From JAMXLO01 sp963791495 (GTDB lineage: Bacteria > Pseudomonadota > Alphaproteobacteria > Acetobacterales > Acetobacteraceae), in the NCBI GenBank assembly GCA_963791495.1, contig CAWBST010000028.1, forward strand, positions 267,376 to 331,375: 64,000 bases of DNA. Reading direction: 5' to 3'. Positions 51,989-59,998 of the stretch are shown here, one piece after another; position 1 is the stretch's first letter; every line of letters begins with the position of its first letter. The notes below the pieces were generated by a model that did not search any database, was not told where the DNA came from, and saw only the letters and a program-made list of their open reading frames with translations. Made by a program: the position numbers and the translations under genes.

Positions 51989-53239
51989 ATGCCGGACACA
52001 GGAGTGATGCCGCAGCGCGCGGCCAGCATCGAGAGCCGCGCGTCGTGGGTGGCGGCCTGCCTGACTCTCGGCATCCTCTCGATCTCGTACGGCGCGCCGC
52101 TGCTGGTGGTGGTCGGCCTCAAGCCGATCCAGGATGCTCTCGGTACCGAACGCTCCGTGGTCGCGCTGGCGGGCGCGCTGGTCTGGGTCGGCACCGGCCT
52201 CGGCGGCATCATGATGGGCTGGCTCGCCGACCGCATCGGCATCCGCCTCACCGTCGCCATCGGTGCGGTGATGATGGCAGCAGGCCTCGCGCTCTCCTCA
52301 ACCGGGAGCGTCTGGGCACTCTATGTCGGGCACGGCCTGCTGATCGGCCTGGTCGGCAATGGCGCGATCTACGCCCCGCTGGTGGTCTACGTCACCCGCT
52401 GGTTCGACCGGCGCCGCGGTTCCGCCTTGGCATTCATTTCATCCGGCCAGTACATCGCCGGCGTCATCTGGCCTTCGGTGTTCGGACGCGGAATCGCTGT
52501 CTACGGCTGGCAGACCACGATGCTGGCGTACTCCGGTGTGGTGATCGCGGTGATCCTGCCGCTGACACTGCTGTGGCTGCGGCCCTCGCCGGCAGCCCAC
52601 GCCATGCACGCGCGGTCCACCGACCCGCGCAGGGGCGCACCGGTGCTGGGCATGCCACCCAACCTGGTGCTTGCCCTGATCTGTATCGCCTCGTTCTTCT
52701 GCTGCATCCCGATGGCCGTGCCGAACGGGCACCTTGTCGCCTTCTGCACCGACCTCGGCATTTCGCCGACGCATGGTGCGGCGATGCTCTCGGTTCTGCT
52801 GGCCAGTGCGTTCCTCAGCCGGCAGTTCTGGGGCATGCTGGCGGACCGCATAGGCGGGCTGCGCGCTGTGATGGCGGGTTCGGCGTGCCAGGCGGTGGCA
52901 ATCGGAGCCTTCCTGCTGACGCAGAACGAGCTCGGCCTGTTCGCCGTGGCGGCGGCCTTCGGGCTCGGCTTCTCCGGCATCATCCCGTCCTACGTCGTGG
53001 CCATCCGCGAGCTCTTCCCGTCATCCGAGGCGTCATGGCGCGTGCCGACATTCTTCTTTCTCGCCATGTCCGGCATGGCGTTCGGAAGCTGGCTCGCCGG
53101 CGAACTCTATGATCGGTTCGGCTTCTATGCGCCTGCGTTCGGCCTCGGCGTCTTCTTCAACGTCGCCAACCTTGTGGTGATTGGGTTCCTGGTGGCGCGT
53201 CAGCGCGGGAACGAGCGCCTCGCGCTCGCATTCCGCTAG
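51989..53239 (+). CDS. MFS transporter (monocarboxylate/oxalate-type)
   Basis: A 416-residue, 12-span carrier of the same broad group as the two at 46.2-48.8 kb. GILSISYGAPLLVVVGLKPI opens span 1; GWLADRIGIRLTVAIG is the A-motif; YVTRWFDRRRGSALAFISSG is the span 4-5 loop of oxalate/formate-type carriers. The start used is the ATG of PDTGVMPQ with AGGAG eight nt before; an ATG three codons earlier is too close to that site. Divergent from the CaiB-type gene across 77 bp, an arrangement seen when a carrier imports the acid that the CoA-transferase activates. Confidence 0.87.
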   Translation: MPDTGVMPQRAASIESRASWVAACLTLGILSISYGAPLLVVVGLKPIQDALGTERSVVALAGALVWVGTGLGGIMMGWLADRIGIRLTVAIGAVMMAAGLALSSTGSVWALYVGHGLLIGLVGNGAIYAPLVVYVTRWFDRRRGSALAFISSGQYIAGVIWPSVFGRGIAVYGWQTTMLAYSGVVIAVILPLTLLWLRPSPAAHAMHARSTDPRRGAPVLGMPPNLVLALICIASFFCCIPMAVPNGHLVAFCTDLGISPTHGAAMLSVLLASAFLSRQFWGMLADRIGGLRAVMAGSACQAVAIGAFLLTQNELGLFAVAAAFGLGFSGIIPSYVVAIRELFPSSEASWRVPTFFFLAMSGMAFGSWLAGELYDRFGFYAPAFGLGVFFNVANLVVIGFLVARQRGNERLALAFR

Positions 53240-53371
53240 GCCGGCGTTGGCAAGGCAGGAGCCAGGCGGAGGTCGGGCGCCGACGATCTGGAGATGAGGC
53301 GGCCTTACAACTACCGGTACAAGCCACTTCGGCGATGAAGGCGAGGGCTACAAGACCCGAACGTCAACCCC

Positions 53372-53617
53372 TCAATTGGTGTTGCTCCAGGGCGGCGCGC
53401 CCAGATTGAGGTCCTTGGACTCTGTAGAGGCTCCGGTGAGCGCTCCGGCACCACCGCCGATCACCGCCCCCACCGCGACCCCTATCGGCCCACCGATCAA
53501 CCCTATCGCGGCGCCCGTTGCGGCGCCTCCCGCCGCGCCACCCTGGGTTCGGTCGGGTTGTGTCGCGCCACAGGCGCTCAGCAGAACTGCGATGGCGACG
53601 ACGGCTGTTGTCCGCAT
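53372..53617 (-). CDS. glycine zipper lipoprotein
   Basis: An 81-residue lipoprotein. RTTAVVAIAVLLSACGATQ gives a type II signal peptide with lipobox LSAC. Residues ~28-60 (GGAAGGAATGAAIGLIGGPI, then GVAVGAVIGGGAGAL) form a glycine zipper able to pack helices in or on a membrane, as in OmpA-like and SlyB/YMGG proteins. Start at the ATG; further upstream codons are not signal-like. It stands alone. Probable outer-membrane or periplasmic face location; function unknown. Confidence 0.78.
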   Translation of the reverse strand: MRTTAVVAIAVLLSACGATQPDRTQGGAAGGAATGAAIGLIGGPIGVAVGAVIGGGAGALTGASTESKDLNLGAPPWSNTN

Positions 53618-53773
53618 CCCGGTGCTCCCGATTCGTTGTCCACATTCTAGCGACGACCTCGGAACACGACCAGAAAGACTCAGCCATTCGGCCACGCGGC
53701 CACGTCCGGCGGGCCACAAGGCGCGAGGCCAGGGGCCGGATGCGCGGTCTGTTATGATTACGTAAAAAAATAG

Positions 53774-53801
53774 TTACTTCGGGTCAGTTTTGAGTTATAA
53801 T
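53774..53801 (+). promoter_or_regulatory. candidate sigma-70 promoter of the LuxR-type gene
   Basis: TTACTT at 53774-53779 and a perfect TATAAT at 53796-53801, 16 nt apart, in an AT-rich stretch that stands out. A TTACGTAA palindrome at 53758-53765 lies just upstream. Transcription from here would begin near 53808, which rules out the earliest in-frame start codon of the gene. Confidence 0.5.
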
Positions 53802-53888
53802 TCGGTCAACGCCATTGGGATGGCGAAAGACAGAGTGCTGTGGCCCAAACGATGCGCTGCTCGCTTTGCACCTCGGAGGACTGAATCG

Positions 53889-54671
53889 ATGGGCGCGCAA
53901 TCCACCGAAAGAACGGAGGCGGCTTCGGGCACGCAGACCGCGAATTCCAGCCCGATGCCGCACACCGGGGTTCTGATCGTTGTCGAGCGGCGAGACTTCC
54001 TCCGGGGCTGCCTGAGCATCTGGCTTGGTCAATCCTGCAGCGAATTCCAGCCGGTTGCGGTAGCCGAAGTCGAGACCGGCCCCGCCGATGGCCAACTGGG
54101 ACAGGCGGCCGCGGTTCTGATTGGCGTCAGCCGCGCCGGGTGGTCCGATCACTGGCTGGGCGGTCAGGTCGATAGACTGCGCGAGAAGTTCCCGAAAGTG
54201 CCGATTGCCTTGCTGGTGGATGCACCGGACATGCACGAAGCAAGGGCAGCGGAGACATCGGCCAGGCAGTTGGGCGTGCAGGGCTGCATTACGACCTCCA
54301 CAAGCCCGACGGTTGCAGTTGCGGCGTTGCGCCTCGTCGCGGCAGGAGGATGCTACTTTCCAACCTTCCCGCCTCTGTCTCAATCGCCGGAAGCGGTATC
54401 GCTCGGCGCGACGCGACCGGTCGCTGTCGGCGAGCGCTTTGAGAAACTCACCCCACGGGAACAGGCGGTTCTGAGCGTTCTCGCGGTCGGTGCCCAGAAC
54501 AAGATCATCGCGTATCGACTGGGCATGTCGATGAGCACCGTCAAGGCGCACATGCACAGCATCATCCGCAAACTGAGAGTCCGGAACCGGACCGAGGCCG
54601 TGGTGGCCGCGCGCGCAATGGAGCTGACGCAACACACCGACGCTCCCGGTGTTCTGAAACAGGCCGCCTGA
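53889..54671 (+). CDS. LuxR-type response regulator
   Basis: A 260-residue regulator. Residues ~20-140 resemble a receiver fold (HTGVLIVVERRDFLRGCLSI; PIALLVDAPDM, then ARQLGVQGCITTS), but the phosphorylatable Asp at the end of strand three is not obvious: the strand AAVLIGVSRAG lacks it, so it may be a pseudo-receiver. The C-terminal LuxR helix-turn-helix is clear: LTPREQAVLSVLAVGAQNK, then IAYRLGMSMSTVKAHMHSII. The start is the ATG with GGAGGA eight nt before, downstream of a good promoter; earlier in-frame starts exist at 53790 (TTG) and 53820 (ATG). No sensor kinase is adjacent. Expressed alone. Confidence 0.85.
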   Translation: MGAQSTERTEAASGTQTANSSPMPHTGVLIVVERRDFLRGCLSIWLGQSCSEFQPVAVAEVETGPADGQLGQAAAVLIGVSRAGWSDHWLGGQVDRLREKFPKVPIALLVDAPDMHEARAAETSARQLGVQGCITTSTSPTVAVAALRLVAAGGCYFPTFPPLSQSPEAVSLGATRPVAVGERFEKLTPREQAVLSVLAVGAQNKIIAYRLGMSMSTVKAHMHSIIRKLRVRNRTEAVVAARAMELTQHTDAPGVLKQAA

Positions 54672-54939
54672 GCTCGTCCTCGCGGAATGGTCACGGCCCG
54701 TCTCGGGGGCCGCGTGACTGCGATCACTGCGGTGGGTCAATCAAGGACCGGTTGTGTACTGCCGCTTCGGATGCGCGCTCCCCGTCACAGCATAACCGCG
54801 CGCACCGTCTTCCCTAACCTTATGCTCTTTGCCTCCCACGAATGCGCACGACCGGGCGGTTCTGACGCCGGGTGCCGGAGGTTTTGCAAATTGAAACAAC
54901 CGATATAGAAACGTATGTCTATTTGATTGCAGAGGTTTA

Positions 54940-55016
54940 TGGCGCGCCCGGAGAGACTCGAACTCCCAACCCCCAGATCCGTAGTCTGGTGCTCTATCCA
55001 ATTGAGCTACGGGCGC
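54940..55016 (-). tRNA. tRNA-Arg (anticodon ACG)
   Basis: A 77-nt cloverleaf. Acceptor arms GCGCCCG and CGGGCGC pair fully, the discriminator is G, and CCA is encoded. The anticodon stem CCAGA/TCTGG closes the loop CTACGGA, so the anticodon is ACG (CGN family, A34 to be converted to inosine). The T-loop GTTCGAGTC is canonical. It lies 48 nt downstream of leuB on the same strand. Confidence 0.96.
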
Positions 55017-55064
55017 TTCGCCAGGGCGGCGGATGTAGCGGATGGTCTCCCGCCCTTCAAGTGG

Positions 55065-56177
55065 TCAGGCCGCAAGCTTGTCGAGTTCGCGCAGGATCAA
55101 CTCGCCCATCACGTTGGTGCCCACCTTCGCCGTCCCAGGCGCCATGATGTCTGCCGTGCGCAGCCCGGACGCCAGCACATTTGTGCAGGCACGCTCGATC
55201 AGCGCCGCGTCCTCCTCCATGCCGAACGAATACCGCAGCAGCATGGCGAAGCTGAAGATCTGCGCCATCGGGTTGGCGATCCCCTTGCCGGCGATGTCGG
55301 GAGCTGATCCATGGATCGGCTCGTACAGCGCCAGCCGTTTGCCTGACGCATCCGCCGGGCCGAGCGTGGCCGACGGGAGCATGCCCAGACTGCCGGTCAG
55401 CATGGACGCCAGGTCCGACAGCAGGTCGCCGAAGATGTTGGAGGTCACGATCACGTCGAACTGCCGCGGATTGCGCACAAGCTGCATGGCGCAATTATCC
55501 GCGTACATGTGGTCGAGCGTCACGTCGGCATAGTCCCGCTGGTGCAGCGCCGTGACGGTCTCGCGCCAGAACAGGCCCGACTGCATCACATTGGCTTTTT
55601 CCACGCTGGTCACGTGGTTCCTGCGCTTGCGCGCCAGCTCGAACGCCACGCGCGCGACGCGCTCGATTTCGCTGGTGGTATAGCTCTCGGTATCGAACCC
55701 GCGTTTCTCACCGTTGGGCAACGTCTCCACGCCGCGCGGCTCGCCGAAATAGATGCCGCCGGTGCTCTCGCGCACGATCATCAGGTCAAGACCGCGTACC
55801 ACGTCGGGCTTCAGCGTCGAGGCATCGACCAGCGGGTCGAGCACAATCGCGGGGCGCAGGTTGGCAAACAGATCCAGCTCCTTGCGCAGCCGCAGGATCG
55901 CGAGCTCCGGGCGAAGCTGGAATCCAAGCTTCTCCCACTTCGGTCCGCCGACCGAGCCGAACAGGATGGCATCGGCATCCTTCGCCTTCTCCATCGTCTC
56001 GTCGGTGATCGGCGTCCCGCGCGCATCGATCGCGGCGCCGCCCACCAGATCGTCCGAGATGTCGAACGAGACCATCCGCCGGCGGCCCATCCAGTCGATG
56101 ACGCGACGCACCTCGCGCATCACCTCCGGGCCGATGCCGTCGCCAGGCAGGATCAGCAGCTTCTTGTTGGCGGGCAT
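55065..56177 (-). CDS. leuB: 3-isopropylmalate dehydrogenase
   Basis: A 370-residue enzyme that oxidises and decarboxylates 3-isopropylmalate with NAD+ in leucine synthesis. KKLLILPGDGIGPEVM opens the chain; ESTGGIYFGEPRG is the substrate loop with the Glu-Ser-Thr-Gly; DNCAMQLVRNPRQFDVIVTS and NIFGDLLSDLASM hold the metal-binding Asp residues; PIHGSAPDIAGKGIANPMA is the NAD+ site. Length and motifs are complete. It begins 12 nt after leuD and ends the ffh-to-leu gene string; tRNA-Arg follows. Confidence 0.97.
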   Translation of the reverse strand: MPANKKLLILPGDGIGPEVMREVRRVIDWMGRRRMVSFDISDDLVGGAAIDARGTPITDETMEKAKDADAILFGSVGGPKWEKLGFQLRPELAILRLRKELDLFANLRPAIVLDPLVDASTLKPDVVRGLDLMIVRESTGGIYFGEPRGVETLPNGEKRGFDTESYTTSEIERVARVAFELARKRRNHVTSVEKANVMQSGLFWRETVTALHQRDYADVTLDHMYADNCAMQLVRNPRQFDVIVTSNIFGDLLSDLASMLTGSLGMLPSATLGPADASGKRLALYEPIHGSAPDIAGKGIANPMAQIFSFAMLLRYSFGMEEDAALIERACTNVLASGLRTADIMAPGTAKVGTNVMGELILRELDKLAA

Positions 56178-56189
56178 CGCTGCTCCAGC

Positions 56190-56810
56190 TCAGGCCACGG
56201 TGGTCGGCAGCCAGGGCTGCGACTTGCGCCGCGCTGCCTCGTAGGTCTCGATCGGCGGCGCGTGCTGCAGCGTCTGGCCGATGTCGTCGAGCCCGTTCAG
56301 CAGCGAGTGCTTGCGGAACGGGTCTACGTCGAAGTGGATCTCCTCGCCGTTCGGACGGACCACCACCTGGCGTTCCAGATCGATGGTGATGCGCGCGTTG
56401 CCGCCGAGCTTCGCGTCGTCGATCAGCGCATCGCAGATCGCGCGCGGCAGACGGATCGGCAGCAGGCCGTTCTTGAAGCTGTTGTTGTAGAAGATGTCGC
56501 CGAACGATGGCGCGATGATGCAGCGGATGCCGAAATCGGCCAGCGCCCAGGGCGCGTGCTCGCGCGAGGAGCCGCAGCCGAAGTTCTCGTGCGCGATGAT
56601 GATCTGCGCGTTGCGGTAGCCGTCCTGGTTCAGGATGAAGTCGGGACGTTCCTTGCCCTCGCTGTCGAACCGCAGCGGATCGAACAGGTGCACGCCGAGA
56701 CCCGAGCGCTTGATCGTCTTCAGGAAGCGCGCGGGGATCACCTTGTCGGTGTCGATGTTCTGCATCGGCATCGGCGCGGCGACAGCAGTCAGTGTGGTGA
56801 ATTTTTCCAT
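56190..56810 (-). CDS. leuD: 3-isopropylmalate dehydratase small subunit
   Basis: A 206-residue aconitase-swivel subunit that pairs with LeuC for isomerisation of 2- to 3-isopropylmalate. NIDTDKVIPARFLKTIKRSG and NFGCGSSREHAPWALADFGI are the conserved substrate-binding stretches, and FYNNSFKNGLLPI follows. Length normal. The ATG has AAGGA upstream. A 443-bp gap separates it from leuC, filled by a GIY-YIG gene in the opposite direction and by palindromic repeats, so read-through of that insert is needed if the genes share a promoter. Confidence 0.97.
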   Translation of the reverse strand: MEKFTTLTAVAAPMPMQNIDTDKVIPARFLKTIKRSGLGVHLFDPLRFDSEGKERPDFILNQDGYRNAQIIIAHENFGCGSSREHAPWALADFGIRCIIAPSFGDIFYNNSFKNGLLPIRLPRAICDALIDDAKLGGNARITIDLERQVVVRPNGEEIHFDVDPFRKHSLLNGLDDIGQTLQHAPPIETYEAARRKSQPWLPTTVA

Positions 56811-56825
56811 GACGTTTCCTTAACC

Positions 56826-56846
56826 GTCATGCCGCATGCTGGCATC
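56826..56846. repeat. small palindrome abutting the GIY-YIG start
   Basis: GTCATGCC, a 7-nt loop, then GGCATC, ending against the ATG at 56847 (arms ATGCC 56829-56833 and GGCAT 56841-56845). The outer sequence GTCATGCC...GGCATC is identical to that of the larger palindrome at 57150-57176 on the other side of the gene. Confidence 0.5.
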
Positions 56847-57134
56847 ATGAAGGGCGGATGGGTCTACATCATGACCAACCGGCCAAATGGCACGCTGTAC
56901 GTCGGCGTCACCAACGACATCGTCCGACGCGCGTTCGAGCATCGAACGGACGCAGTACCCGGCTTCACGAAACGATACGGGCTGCACAGGCTCGTCTATT
57001 TCGAACGGCACGAAAACATAGCATACGCAATCCAACGAGAGAAGAACATCAAGGAGTGGCCGCGCGCCTGGAAGACACGGTTGATCAGGCACATCAATCC
57101 GGAATGGCGCGACCTTTATCCTGATCTCACCTGA
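56847..57134 (+). CDS. GIY-YIG nuclease family protein
   Basis: A 95-residue stand-alone GIY-YIG domain. GGWVYIMTNRPNGTLYVGVT carries the GIY-YIG pair in the form WVYI...LYVGVTND; the catalytic Arg is in IVRRAFEH, and REKNIKEWPRAWKTRLI, then NPEWRDLYPDL, closes the domain with the usual IKxWxRxWKxxLI helix. The expected metal Glu lies in that region. Small proteins of this type (UPF0213-like) occur in several copies in many alphaproteobacteria, and their role is unknown. Here it lies antisense between leuC and leuD, with related palindromes at both ends, which looks like an insertion. An ATG at 56829, inside the left palindrome, is an alternative start. Confidence 0.88.
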   Translation: MKGGWVYIMTNRPNGTLYVGVTNDIVRRAFEHRTDAVPGFTKRYGLHRLVYFERHENIAYAIQREKNIKEWPRAWKTRLIRHINPEWRDLYPDLT

Positions 57135-57149
57135 CGCCTGTCCGTTGCT

Positions 57150-57229
57150 GTCATGCCGGGGCTCGGCCCCGGCATCCACGTCTTCGCCGCTCGGCAAGAC
57201 GTGGATGCCGGGCCTTCGCCCGGCATGAC
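57150..57229. repeat. double REP-like palindrome (BIME-like)
   Basis: Two inverted copies of a ~35-bp unit face each other: 57150-57184 and 57196-57229, each beginning or ending with GTCATGCCGGG and CCCGGCATCCACGTCTT, 11 bp apart. The first unit has its own hairpin, ATGCCGGGGC (57153-57162) and GCCCCGGCAT (57166-57175). The whole can fold into one long stem. It lies between the GIY-YIG stop and the leuC stop and might act as a bidirectional terminator. Confidence 0.8.
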
Positions 57230-57253
57230 GGGGCTGCGGCAGCGCTACCTCCG

Positions 57254-58673
57254 TCACACCAACTGCCTCACATCCGCCAGCCGCCCGGTCACCGCCGCGG
57301 CCGCCGCCATCGCCGGCGACACCAGGTGCGTCCGCCCGCCCGGCCCCTGCCGCCCCTCGAAATTGCGGTTCGACGTGCTGGCGCAGCGCTGGCCAGGCTT
57401 CAGCTTGTCCGGGTTCATCCCGAGGCACATCGAGCAGCACGGGTCGCGCCACTCGAACCCCGCCTCCAGCAGGATGCGATCCAGCCCCTCGTCCTCGGCC
57501 TGCTTCTTCACCTGCCCGGACCCCGGCACCACCAACGCCTGCACGCCGGTGGCGACACTTCGGCCCTTGGCGACGGCGGCGGCGGCACGGATGTCCTCGA
57601 TGCGCCCGTTGGTGCAGCATCCGATGAACACCACGTCGATCGGCACATCGGCCAGCTTCTGGCCAGGCTTCAGCGCCATGTATTCCAGCATCCGCTGCAT
57701 CTGCGTCCGCTGGCCTTCGTCCGCGACACTCGGCCGGATCAGGCACCACGCCGGTCACCGGCACCACCGCGCCCGGATTGGTGCCCCACGTCACCATCGG
57801 CGCAATGTCGGCGGCATTCAGCATGACCGTCGTATCGTAGTGCGCGCCAGGATCGGTCGGCAGCGTGCGCCAATACGCCACCGCCTGCTCCCACGCCTCG
57901 CCCTTCGGCGCAAATTCGCGGCCCTTGACGTAGGCGAACGTCGTCTCGTCCGGCGCGATCAGACCAGCCCGCGCGCCGGCCTCGATCGACATGTTCGACA
58001 CCGTCATGCGCCCCGCCATGTCCAGCGCGCGGATCGCCTCGCCGGTGTATTCGATCACGTGGCCGGTGCCGCCCGCCGTGCCGATCTTGCCGATGATCGC
58101 CAGCACGATGTCCTTGCCCGAGCAGCCGAAGCCCAGCGTGCCGTCCACCCGCACCTCCATGTTCTTCGCCGGCTGCTGCAGCAGCGTCTGCGTCGCCATC
58201 ACGTGCTCGACCTCGGAGGTGCCGATGCCGAACGCCAGCGCCCCCATCGCGCCATGCGTCGAGGTATGCAAATCACCGCAGACGATCGTCGTGCCCGGCA
58301 GGCTGATGCCGAGTTCCGGGCCGATGATGTGCACGATGCCCTGGCGCACATCGAGGATCGGGATATACGGCACGCCGAACTCGACGACGTTCTTCTCCAG
58401 CGTCTGGACCTGGATGCGGCTGTCCTCTTCCTTGATGTCGGACGGCGTGCGCGCGCCGACGGTCGGGATGTTGTGGTCGGCGACCGCGATCGTCAGGTCC
58501 GGCCGGCGCAGCTTGCGCCCGGCCACGCGCAGGCCCTCGAACGCCTGCGGGCTGGTCACCTCGTGCAGCAGATGCCGATCGATGTAGAGGATGCACGTCC
58601 CGTCCGGGAGCTTCTCCACGACATGGCTGTCCCAGATCTTGTCGAACAGCGTGCGTGGCTTCGCTTCGGACAT
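57254..58673 (-). CDS. leuC: 3-isopropylmalate dehydratase large subunit, frame broken
   Basis: About 472 residues, normal for LeuC, when one base near 57731 is removed. Frame one: TLFDKIWDSHVV, YIDRHLLHEVTSPQAFEGLR, STHGAMGALAFGIGTSEVEH, GTGHVIEYTGEAIRALDMAG, down to VVPDPA. Frame two: SVADEGQRTQMQRMLEYMAL, FIGCCTNGRIEDIR and CCSMCLGMNPDKL, which carry the [4Fe-4S] cysteines. As written the protein loses the cluster and would be inactive, making the cell a leucine auxotroph; a sequence error is more likely. The ATG has GGGGGAAAG upstream, 28 nt after the restored rplS stop. Confidence 0.92.
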
Positions 58674-58701
58674 GGCGTCTTTCCCCCTTATGACCCGATT
58701 A

Positions 58702-59114
58702 TCAGTCGGCGGCTTCGGTTTCGTTCGCGGCGGCGGTTCACCGGCAGGACCCGTGGTGCGCGCGCGTTCGGCGATGCGGGCCGACTTGCCCGAGCGACCG
58801 CGCAGGTAATACAGCTTGGCGCGCCGCACATCGCCACGGCGCACCACCGCGATCTCGGCGATCAGCGGCGAGTACAGCGGGAACACGCGCTCCACACCCT
58901 CGCCGTAGCTGATCTTGCGCACGGTGAAGTTGCTGTTCAGCCCCTTGTTGGAGCGCCCAATGCAAACACCCTCGAACGCCTGGGTGCGGGTGCGCTCGCC
59001 TTCCACGACCTTCACCGCGACACGCACCGTATCGCCTGGCGCAAAGTCGGGCACGCCGCGGGTCGCGGTCAGACGAGCGATCTGCTCGGCCTCGTAGCGC
59101 TGGATGATGTTCAT
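58702..59114 (-). CDS. rplS: 50S ribosomal protein L19, 3' end frame broken
   Basis: Complete L19 fold: NIIQRYEAEQIARL, DTVRVAVKVVEGERTRTQAF, GVCIGRSNKGLNSNFTVRKI, GVERVFPLYSPLIAEIAVVR and AKLYYLRGRSGKSARI. As written there is no stop and the frame runs straight into leuC. Adding one base near 58730 restores the tail NETEAAD and a TGA at 58702-58704, for 137 residues. L19 sits at the 30S-50S bridge. Gene order trmD-rplS is standard; trmD ends 27 nt upstream. Confidence 0.93.
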
Positions 59115-59141
59115 CGCTCTGGTCCTTCCGTCGAGATTTCC

Positions 59142-59865
59142 TTACGGCGCCGCCGCCGGGCTGGCAACCGGCGCCGCGCGAGTGGCTGACGTGTGCGCGT
59201 CCCACAGGTCGGGGCGCCGCTCGCGGGTGACGCGTTCGGCCTCCGCCGCGCGCCAGGCAGCGATGGCGGCGTGATGGCCGGACAGCAGCACGTCGGGCAC
59301 GCGCCGTCCCTGCCATTCGGCCGGACGCGTGTAGTGCGGGTATTCCAGCAGATGGTCCGAGAAGGATTCTTCCGCCGCGCTGTCCGCGGCGCCCATCACG
59401 CCGGGCAGCAGCCGCACGGCGGCATCCAGCAGCACCAGCGCGGCAAGTTCGCCGCCGGACAGCACATAATCGCCGATGCTGACTTCCTCCATGCCGCGCG
59501 CCTCGATGACACGCTGATCGACGCCCTCGTAGCGGCCGCACAGCAGGATCACGCCGGGCGCCGCGGCGTAGCGCCGCGCATCCGCCTGCGTCAGCGGCCG
59601 GCCGCGCGGCGTCAGAAACACCAGCGGACGATCATCGGCCACCGAGGCAAGCGGCATCCACCACGTCGGCCCGCAGCACCATGCCGGCGCCGCCGCCGAA
59701 CGGCGTGTCATCCACCGTGCGATGCCGATCGGTGGCGAAGTCGCGGATGTTGATCGTCTGCAGCGACCAGATCGCCGACTGCAGCGCACGTCCCGCGAGC
59801 GAATGTGCCAGCGGTCCCGGAAACATCTCCGGAAACAGCGTCAGCACGGAAGCGCGCCAGGCCAT
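59142..59865 (-). CDS. trmD: tRNA (guanosine(37)-N1)-methyltransferase, frame broken
   Basis: About 240 residues when one base near 59650 is removed. Frame one: SVLTLFPEMFPGPLAHSLAG, then INIRDFATDRHRTVDDTPFG, GGAGMVLRADVVDAA. Frame two: ASVADDRPLVFLTPRG, CGRYEGVDQRVIEARGMEEV, SIGDYVLSGGELAALVLLDA. These form the trefoil-knot SAM site of TrmD. The enzyme makes m1G37 in tRNAs for Leu, Pro and Arg and is essential in bacteria, so the break is very probably an error in the sequence. The start is the ATG of AWRASVLTL. A 133-bp gap with a repeat separates it from rimM. Confidence 0.93.
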
Positions 59866-59875
59866 CGTGCGTTCA

Positions 59876-59950
59876 CCTCTCCCGCCGCGCGGGAGAGGCC
59901 TGCCCCGGCCTTGATCCGGGGCGCGGAGCGTAGCGACGGGGGAGAGGGTG
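59876..59950. repeat. CCTCTCCCGC-type palindromic repeat between rimM and trmD
   Basis: CCTCTCCCGC (59876-59885) and GCGGGAGAGG (59889-59898) form a perfect stem with a 3-nt loop; a second dyad, CCCCGG...CCGGGG, follows and the element ends GGGGGAGAGGG. Same family as 20529-20567. It sits in an operon of essential genes, so it must be transcribed through. Confidence 0.75.
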
Positions 59951-59998
59951 TCGCGGCAGACTACACTCACCAGCATCGTCGCAAGATCGGCAGCTCCA

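Noticed and set aside
57150..57229. CRISPR array
   Set aside because: Only two inverted, not direct, units with a short spacer; no cas genes. It fits a REP-like double palindrome.
58702..59114. Genuine L19-LeuC fusion protein
   Set aside because: A single missing base explains it, leuC has its own start and ribosome site, and neighbouring genes show the same kind of error.
57153..59189. Long plus-strand open frame over leuC and rplS
   Set aside because: It is antisense to clear leuC and rplS motifs, is Arg/His-rich and has no ribosome site. High GC produces many such frames.
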